From Acetanaerobacterium elongatum (GTDB lineage Bacteria > Bacillota > Clostridia > Oscillospirales > Ruminococcaceae), in assembly GCF_900103835.1 (NCBI RefSeq), contig NZ_FNID01000009.1:1-64000 (forward strand): a stretch of DNA of 64,000 bases, read 5' to 3'. The position numbers and the translations under genes are program-made. Positions 58,755 to 64,000 of the stretch are shown one piece after another; the stretch's first letter is position 1; every line of letters begins with the position of its first letter. A model generated the notes under the pieces. That model saw nothing but the letters and a program-made list of their open reading frames with translations. It was not told the DNA's origin and made no database searches.

Positions 58755-58985
58755 TTACTCGTCAGTCTTTTTATCGAAAGAAGCAGCTGTATTTGTTTTA
58801 GTTTTGATATCAGGCGGGCACGCCGCCCGCTGCGCCGCAATAATCCCCAAGCCGTCCCCTATGGCGCAAAAAGGGCTGCTTAATATATTGATGTCCTCAA
58901 GGTCAAATACCTTCGCCAGTGCAACAGAAATCGTCGTAGCCGTGTACGCAAGCTGCTCCCCCGCTATACATTTAATCCCAGACAT
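58755..58985 (-). CDS. Small DUF6774-like protein
   Basis: 76 residues: two short hydrophobic helices (YTATTISVALAKVFDLED; AIGDGLGIIAAQRAAC). The pattern of a sensing-like first helix and an IGDxLxxIAAQ second helix is typical of a small clostridial family of unknown function. ATG 58985 with GAGGTGA upstream. Confidence 0.65.
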   Translation of the reverse strand: MSGIKCIAGEQLAYTATTISVALAKVFDLEDINILSSPFCAIGDGLGIIAAQRAACPPDIKTKTNTAASFDKKTDE

Positions 58986-59082
58986 CAATTCTCACCTCGC
59001 GCCATTATATGAGAAATCTAACGGAACGTCCCCAACGAATAGCCTAAAGCCGTACCGTTTCCCCTTATTCTCTGAAAAACAG

Positions 59083-59110
59083 AAAGGAGAGGGCTTTCAT
59101 CCTCTCCTTT
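59083..59110 (-). terminator. Terminator of ridA
   Basis: 10-bp perfect stem AAAGGAGAGG / CCTCTCCTTT with an 8-nt loop and a T-rich tail on the minus strand. Confidence 0.8.
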
Positions 59111-59126
59111 GTGATTATATAAAACC

Positions 59127-59510
59127 TTAATAAACCGCCACAGCCTCAATCTCCACCAGCGCCCCCTTGGGCAGCTTGGATACCTGAACGCAGCTGCGCG
59201 CGGGCGGTGTGCTGCCGGTAAAAAAGCTCGCGTACACCTCGTTTACCGCGGCAAAATCCTCAAGGCTTGCAAGGAACACGGTCGTCTTTACCACGCTGCT
59301 GCAGCTTAACTTCTCGCTTTCAAGGATTGCCCCGAGGTTTTTGAGCGCAAGGGCCGCCTGCTCCCGCACATCGGGGGCAAGCTCTCCGGTTGTCCTGTCC
59401 ACGCCTAACTGTCCGGATACATACAGCGCCCCGCCCGCCTTCACCGCCTGCGAATACGGCCCGATGGGCTTCGGCGCCGCTTCGGTAAATACCTGCTTCT
59501 TCTCTGTCAT
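59127..59510 (-). CDS. ridA: RidA/YjgF-family imine deaminase
   Basis: 127 residues with the family motifs IGPYSQAVKAGG, YVSGQLGVD, the active-site Arg in PPARSCVQV and Glu in VEIEAVAVY. Hydrolyses reactive enamine/imine intermediates (2-aminoacrylate) released by PLP enzymes. ATG 59510 with GAGGTGGAG upstream. Confidence 0.94.
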   Translation of the reverse strand: MTEKKQVFTEAAPKPIGPYSQAVKAGGALYVSGQLGVDRTTGELAPDVREQAALALKNLGAILESEKLSCSSVVKTTVFLASLEDFAAVNEVYASFFTGSTPPARSCVQVSKLPKGALVEIEAVAVY

Positions 59511-59574
59511 ACTACTCCACCTCTTAGCGTAAGGACGGTTTTTTCTTGCGTCTGCCTCGCCCTTTTCGCTGTCA

Positions 59575-59985
59575 TTATAATGTATCGGATTCTACTCGCT
59601 CTTTTAATGACAGGATGTTTCTCTCAATCTGCTTCATCACCTTTAAAAAGGCCTCGTCGTCCTTGCCGGTGGGGTCGTCCAGGCCCCAATCCTCGCGGTG
59701 GCTGCACGGCAAAAAAGGGCATTGCACGTTACAGCCCATCGTCACCACAATGTCTACCGGCGGGATGTCTGCAAGCAGCTTGGATCGCTGTGTCAGCTCC
59801 ATGTCAATCCCGTACCCCTTTTTCATCAGGCGTACGGCGTCCTGATTGATCTGAGGCCTGGTCTCGGTGCCCGCCGAATAGCTTTCAAACACGTCGGCGG
59901 CAAGCAACTTTCCCAGCGCCTCGGCCATCTGGCTCCGGCAGGAGTTGTGCACGCAGATAAACGCCACCTTCGGCTTTTGGTTCAT
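59575..59985 (-). CDS. arsC: Arsenate reductase, low-molecular-weight phosphatase (thioredoxin-linked) type
   Basis: 136 residues. P-loop CVHNSCRSQMAEA (CX5R), the Cys pair in MGCNVQCPFLPC that supplies the second and third redox Cys, and DDPTGKDDEAF. Reduces arsenate to arsenite. No arsR or efflux pump is adjacent. ATG 59985; GTG 59988 is an alternative. Confidence 0.9.
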   Translation of the reverse strand: MNQKPKVAFICVHNSCRSQMAEALGKLLAADVFESYSAGTETRPQINQDAVRLMKKGYGIDMELTQRSKLLADIPPVDIVVTMGCNVQCPFLPCSHREDWGLDDPTGKDDEAFLKVMKQIERNILSLKERVESDTL

Positions 59986-60113
59986 CACAAAAACACCCCG
60001 TTTCCCGCTTTTTATTTTTCTTATTATACCCCATCCTCAATAACATTGTACAGTCTGTTCAGCAGCCCGTAACGGTTGTGCATAAAAAAAGCCTTTCCCC
60101 GCTACAATTCTAT

Positions 60114-60142
60114 TTGAATTTACGCAGTAGGTATTGTATAAT
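60114..60142 (+). promoter_or_regulatory. Promoter of the solute-binding lipoprotein gene
   Basis: TTGAAT 60114-60119, 17-bp spacer, TATAAT 60137-60142. Confidence 0.7.
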
Positions 60143-60223
60143 TTAAAAAGCTTTATATCCAAGCTCTGCTCTCAGAATTAGCGGGCAGCTTGAGTTGATT
60201 CATTCTATGTGCGGAGGATGCTT

Positions 60224-61645
60224 ATGCGTAAACTGACAGCCTTGATCATGACCGTGGTGCTCATCGCGGCATTTTTAGTATCCTGTTCCTCTAAGCCGGT
60301 GCAAAAACCGGTAGCGGAAACCTCCTCCGAGGCGGCCTCTTCGTCTGCCCCGGCGGAAAAGGTTACCATCAACTTTTACAGCCTGCCCTATTTTGCCGCA
60401 GCCGACAATGAGAACGGCTCGTTCGAGCAGCAGCTCATTGCCGCCTTCAACCAGCTTCACCCCGAGATTACCGTAAACTACATCAAGCTGGAAACCGGCA
60501 CCTCGGGCGAGGAAGCGTTAAAGAAGGCGTTGGAAGCCAAAGAGCTCGACCTTCTTTACGACAGCGCCGAGCGTCTGGCGGGCTATGCGCGGGAGGGCAA
60601 GCTTGCCGACCTGAGCAGCCTTTTCACCGACGAGCTGAAAAAGAACCTGCCCGAGAATGTTGTTCTGGCGTGCGGCGTAAGCGGCAAGCCTTACATGATG
60701 CCGCTGAGCGTTTCCCCCTACCTGATGGCGTTTAACAAAGAGATGCTTGAAAAGGCCGGCATCCTCAACCTGCTGCCCTACGAACGCAACAAAGACCGCA
60801 GCTGGACGGTGGAGGAATACACCGCGCTGCTTGCAGCCATGAAGGAGAAGCTGCCCGCGGGGGCCTCCTCGGGTGTGCTTTACGCCAAAAGCTCCTCGGG
60901 TGACGGTGCCACCCGTTCGCTCATGGAAAACCTCTACGGCGCCGAGTTTGTAAACAACGAGTACTCCGCCTACACCATCGGCAGCTCGCAGGGCGAACAG
61001 GCCTTCGCGTGGCTGAACAAAACGGTGCAGGACGGCCTGCTGGCTGTCGATGCCTCAAAAACCGCCTCCGACACAGTAAAGGATTTTGCCGACGGAAAAA
61101 CGGCACACACCCTGCTTTACACCGTGGGGCTTAAAAACAACTACGCCCAGAGCAAAAAGGATAATTTCACCGAGCTTCTCATGCCCTACCCCGGGCAGAG
61201 CGGCAAGGCGCCTACCTTTGAATACGCCCTTTCGGGTGCCTCGGTGTTTGATAACGGCGACAACAAGCGCATCGAGGCCGCCAAGGTGTTTATTGATTTT
61301 TTGGCAAATAACCGCCAGTGGAGCCGTATTCTTGCCGTGAGCACCGGCGGGTTGAGCCCACAGCTTTCCAAGGACGAGCTGCGCTACGACACGGAGTTTG
61401 CCTACGCCGAATCGGTTCGCCCGCTGCTCGGGCGGCATGTGCCGCTCACCGAGGGCTACGATATGATGAAAACCTACTGGTTTTCCACCCTTGCCGCCGC
61501 CACGCAGAAGGACGCCAAAACCGCCGACCTGCTGAAAGCGTTTGTACAAACCGCCGACCAAACCGTTACCGACGCAATCAAGGCGCGTGAGAGTGCTGCC
61601 AAGAAGGGCGACGAAAACACCTCCAGCGCCGCAAGCAGTAAATAG
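60224..61645 (+). CDS. Extracellular solute-binding lipoprotein (ABC type 1)
   Basis: 473 residues. Lipoprotein signal with lipobox LVSC (MRKLTALIMTVVLIAAFLVS then Cys), Ser/Ala/Glu-rich linker, then a family 1 binding-protein fold (INFYSLPYFAAADNENGSFE, LIAAFNQLHPEITVNYIKL, a mid-chain PYMMPLSVSPYLMAFNKEML). ATG 60224 because GGAGG is 6 nt upstream. No permease or ATPase genes are adjacent, so the transporter partners are elsewhere. Ligand possibly a sugar, unproven. C-terminal Ser/Ala tail. Confidence 0.88.
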   Translation: MRKLTALIMTVVLIAAFLVSCSSKPVQKPVAETSSEAASSSAPAEKVTINFYSLPYFAAADNENGSFEQQLIAAFNQLHPEITVNYIKLETGTSGEEALKKALEAKELDLLYDSAERLAGYAREGKLADLSSLFTDELKKNLPENVVLACGVSGKPYMMPLSVSPYLMAFNKEMLEKAGILNLLPYERNKDRSWTVEEYTALLAAMKEKLPAGASSGVLYAKSSSGDGATRSLMENLYGAEFVNNEYSAYTIGSSQGEQAFAWLNKTVQDGLLAVDASKTASDTVKDFADGKTAHTLLYTVGLKNNYAQSKKDNFTELLMPYPGQSGKAPTFEYALSGASVFDNGDNKRIEAAKVFIDFLANNRQWSRILAVSTGGLSPQLSKDELRYDTEFAYAESVRPLLGRHVPLTEGYDMMKTYWFSTLAAATQKDAKTADLLKAFVQTADQTVTDAIKARESAAKKGDENTSSAASSK

Positions 61646-61724
61646 GGCAGTAAAAATTATTCCTAAGAATGCAGCAAATAGACGTAGTAATTATGTTTTG
61701 AAAAATAAGGAAAATTGAATCAAT

Positions 61725-63425
61725 ATGAGTCTCATCAATAATACTAATCCGTTACAGCAACTATCCCGTTTGTTTTTTAATCACGAAGACCATAATCCTA
61801 AATCTATCTCACTATTAACAAAACTTCTATTTATATTCTCTGGAACGGCAATGTCTGCCTTGTTATCCTTAAGGGGATCGTATTTTTCTGTTCTTATCAG
61901 TGTCGCATGTGCATTTCTTGTCTTTTGCATAATCACCTTTAGATACCGTTTTATTGAATTGCAATTTACGCACACAAATACAAAATTAGCTGTTATTACT
62001 GCCATTCTGACTGTATTTATGTGCGCTGAATTTACAAAATGGTTTTATTATCAAAATGCAAAAGCTTTTTATAATTTAAGTATTTATTTAAGGTTTCCCT
62101 CTAAGGAAGTTTTGGGTAAATGTATCGCGATATTCTGCGGTGTAATCTCTCTATTTGCTATTTATGTTTTTTTATATATCGGCAGCAGATATTTGATCCA
62201 ACTGTTTCGCGGCTGGTATAAAAGCACTGATACTATAGAAAAGAGCTTTTTAATAATTGCCGGCATAATTAGTGCTGTTGCGATTATTGTGGTTTATAAC
62301 TTTACTACCGCTTTTTACGCACCAAGCATTAACGGAAATTTGATAGATTATGATGTTGTTTATACCTCAGATTCAGCTAATCAACTGGCCACCAATGTTT
62401 ATCTCAACATCAACGCCCCCGAAAATGATTTCCGCCAGCCTTTGTTTGGTTTATTTGCAGCACCATTTGCAATTGTTGCCTTAATTATATCAAAGCTGTT
62501 ATTCTTTATACCTAATTGCTATCCTATTGCTATTGGTATTATTCAGGTTTTGCTTTTGCTTTTCTGTTTTACTCTTTTAGCACGGTTATTACAGTTAACG
62601 GGTGCTGTTAAAGTAATGTTTTTCATCATATTAACATTTACTTACCCGGTTTTACTTTACATGTTTAACATTGAGCAGTATATATTTGCGCTATTCTGGC
62701 TATTATTGTTTGTTTACGCATGTGAAAATAAAATACAAGATAATGATTATTTATTTATTGGAGCAACCGGTACTTTACTTACCAGCGGCATACTCTTCCC
62801 CTTACTGTTACGTCAATCGAAGCCAAATAAATGGGTTTCCATCTTAATTTCTACCGGAGCAAAGTTTTTTGCTGTCATTACTATCTTTGGTCAACTACCT
62901 CTGTTTTTTAATCCTGTTGCTACTTATAACAAATTAGTGCACTTTGCGGGAGCTAAAATATCGTTTGGCGGTAGAATGCTTCAATTCTTTAATTTTATCT
63001 CTTCTTGTATTATAAAGCCGCAGGCCGGTGTTAGCACAACTGCTTATACACATGTATCTTATCAATTAGCACCCGTAACCGGTATAAATATCATTGGTGT
63101 AATCCTTTTGGTTGTTGCTATTTTAGGATTTGTTCTTAATTACAAGAAGTATTTTGCACAAGTCTGTATGGGATGGATTATATTTTCATTCCTTCTTCTA
63201 TGCATTTTAGGATGGGGCACAGCCGAGAACGGACTAATACTATATACATTATATTTTTCATGGGCATATGTATCCCTTGCTTTTATGGCTATAGAAACAT
63301 TGTTTAGAAAATGGAGGATTGTTAAACATACCCTTTATACTATGTTTGCCGTACTTTTCGCTCTAATAAACGTCGTTGGAATCTATGATTTAATTAGCTT
63401 TGGAATCAGCTATTATACGGTGTAA
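61725..63425 (+). CDS. Polytopic membrane protein, GT-C glycosyltransferase-like
   Basis: 566 residues with about 13 hydrophobic helices. A hydrophilic loop near 205-235 (NGNLIDYDVVYTSDSANQLA, PENDFRQPLFG) sits where GT-C enzymes have their first periplasmic loop with acidic residues. AT-rich compared with upstream genes. Together with the UbiA-like gene 5 bp downstream it suggests a cell-wall or exopolysaccharide lipid-sugar pathway. Identification as glycosyltransferase is tentative. Confidence 0.6.
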   Translation: MSLINNTNPLQQLSRLFFNHEDHNPKSISLLTKLLFIFSGTAMSALLSLRGSYFSVLISVACAFLVFCIITFRYRFIELQFTHTNTKLAVITAILTVFMCAEFTKWFYYQNAKAFYNLSIYLRFPSKEVLGKCIAIFCGVISLFAIYVFLYIGSRYLIQLFRGWYKSTDTIEKSFLIIAGIISAVAIIVVYNFTTAFYAPSINGNLIDYDVVYTSDSANQLATNVYLNINAPENDFRQPLFGLFAAPFAIVALIISKLLFFIPNCYPIAIGIIQVLLLLFCFTLLARLLQLTGAVKVMFFIILTFTYPVLLYMFNIEQYIFALFWLLLFVYACENKIQDNDYLFIGATGTLLTSGILFPLLLRQSKPNKWVSILISTGAKFFAVITIFGQLPLFFNPVATYNKLVHFAGAKISFGGRMLQFFNFISSCIIKPQAGVSTTAYTHVSYQLAPVTGINIIGVILLVVAILGFVLNYKKYFAQVCMGWIIFSFLLLCILGWGTAENGLILYTLYFSWAYVSLAFMAIETLFRKWRIVKHTLYTMFAVLFALINVVGIYDLISFGISYYTV

Positions 63426-63430
63426 TTAAT

Positions 63431-64000
63431 ATGAAAAAATATTTAAAACTTATGCGCATCAAGCATTACGTTAAAAACGGGTTAATTTTTCTACCCCTTA
63501 TTTTCAGCGGACAGTTTTTTTATACGAACTTACTTGTAAAAGTGATGGAAGGCATCCTCTGTTTTAGTTTTCTTTCATCCGCCATCTATATCTTTAATGA
63601 TATTAAGGATGTTGATCACGATCGTTGTCACCCAATAAAAAAAGCACGACCTATTGCCAGTGGAGAAGTGTCTGTTTTCTCGGCAAGTTTGATTGCTTGC
63701 ATATTGTTGGCTTTATCTGTTATATTTAATTGCTTGGCTTTTGGCGCCGGGTGGCGTTCTTGGTTCATTTTAATACTATATTTACTATTGAATGTGGGTT
63801 ACAGTCTGGGGCTTAAAAATATACCGATTGTTGATGTTGCCATTTTGGTTTTGGGCTTTTTACTAAGAGTTCTCTATGGTTCGGTAATTACAAACATCGA
63901 AATTTCAAAATGGCTCTATTTAACTGTAATCTCAAGTTCGTTTTATTTAGCGCTTGGAAAACGCAGAAATGAATTATCCCGGGTTTCTGCCAGCGGAACA
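63431..64000 (+). CDS. UbiA-family prenyltransferase, decaprenyl-phosphate phosphoribosyltransferase-like (cut by window end)
   Basis: 190 codons are present and the frame is still open at 64000. Start MKKYLKLMRIKHYVKNGLIF is the typical opening of DPPR synthase-like proteins, and the Asp-rich motif FNDIKDVDHDRCHPIKKARP matches the NDxxDxxxD prenyl-diphosphate/phosphate site of UbiA enzymes. Would transfer phosphoribose or an aromatic group with a polyprenyl partner. Five bases after the previous gene, so same operon. Confidence 0.8.
   Translation, partial: MKKYLKLMRIKHYVKNGLIFLPLIFSGQFFYTNLLVKVMEGILCFSFLSSAIYIFNDIKDVDHDRCHPIKKARPIASGEVSVFSASLIACILLALSVIFNCLAFGAGWRSWFILILYLLLNVGYSLGLKNIPIVDVAILVLGFLLRVLYGSVITNIEISKWLYLTVISSSFYLALGKRRNELSRVSASGT

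Noticed and set aside
1-64000. CRISPR array, prophage, insertion sequence with transposase, replication origin
   Set aside because: No regularly spaced direct repeats of CRISPR type, no integrase, transposase or phage structural genes, and no dnaA-box cluster or origin genes were seen.

Overview
The window looks like a chromosomal segment of an anaerobic, spore-forming Firmicute of the Clostridia, most likely an Oscillospiraceae/Ruminococcaceae-type organism. The evidence is a GerA/GerC/GerB spore-germination operon, a T-box, a glycine riboswitch, ferredoxin-linked flavoproteins, pyruvate phosphate dikinase, a type III glutamine synthetase, and strong AGGAGG-type ribosome sites with frequent TTG/GTG starts. 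Base composition is moderately GC-rich, apart from AT-rich patches at about 6.0-6.8 kb, 18.3-18.7 kb and 61.7-64.0 kb.

Layout. 0.3-1.3 kb: an XRE regulator with two small membrane proteins behind a triple-repeat operator. 1.3-9.5 kb: single genes (VOC protein, zinc-ribbon membrane protein, TrkH-type K+ transporter, NUDIX hydrolase, tRNA-Arg, sugar isomerase-like protein, flavodoxin-ferredoxin protein, diguanylate cyclase). 9.7-12.9 kb: a methyltransferase and a three-gene operon (SAP/DUF6434, homocysteine S-methyltransferase, methyltransferase). 13.2-14.8 kb: glycine riboswitch plus AGCS symporter. 14.9-17.4 kb: BlaI/BlaR1-type pair with paired operators. 17.5-18.7 kb: ferredoxin, two apparent structured RNAs and a small nuclease-like gene. 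18.8-20.6 kb: TrpB2 under a tryptophan T-box. 20.7-20.8 kb: a 29-residue Cys/Trp-rich micro-gene. 21.0-25.4 kb: polyamine cluster speD-speA-speE-speB. 25.8-31.3 kb: germination operon with two tandem GerB permeases. 31.4-35.7 kb: small accessory genes. 36.1-52.7 kb: carbon/nitrogen cluster. 53.6-61.6 kb: transporters, TypA, RidA, ArsC and others. 61.7 kb to the end: start of an AT-rich membrane glycosyltransferase/UbiA-type cluster that runs off the window.

The nitrogen cluster is the functional core. An Amt transporter with a fused PII domain and a type III glutamine synthetase (minus strand) are divergent from a five-part glutamate synthase, a cupin, a type I glutamine synthetase and an ANTAR-domain regulator (plus strand). 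All three glutamine synthetase/glutamate synthase transcription units begin with a sigma-A promoter followed at once by a hairpin and an intrinsic terminator. This points to control by transcription antitermination, with the ANTAR protein, whose phosphoacceptor Asp is replaced by Asn, as the obvious candidate.

The most unusual structure that genes do not explain is a family of short modular hairpin repeats in intergenic DNA. Units are framed by TGTAGGGG and CCCCTACA, and their stems differ in sequence but stay self-complementary. They fill most long gaps between 46 and 55 kb and even supply one gene's stop codon. Second in interest is the 17.8-18.3 kb locus: one candidate RNA with a consensus promoter and a terminator, and a second RNA sharing with the neighbouring ferredoxin gene a palindrome at the same distance from the -10 box.
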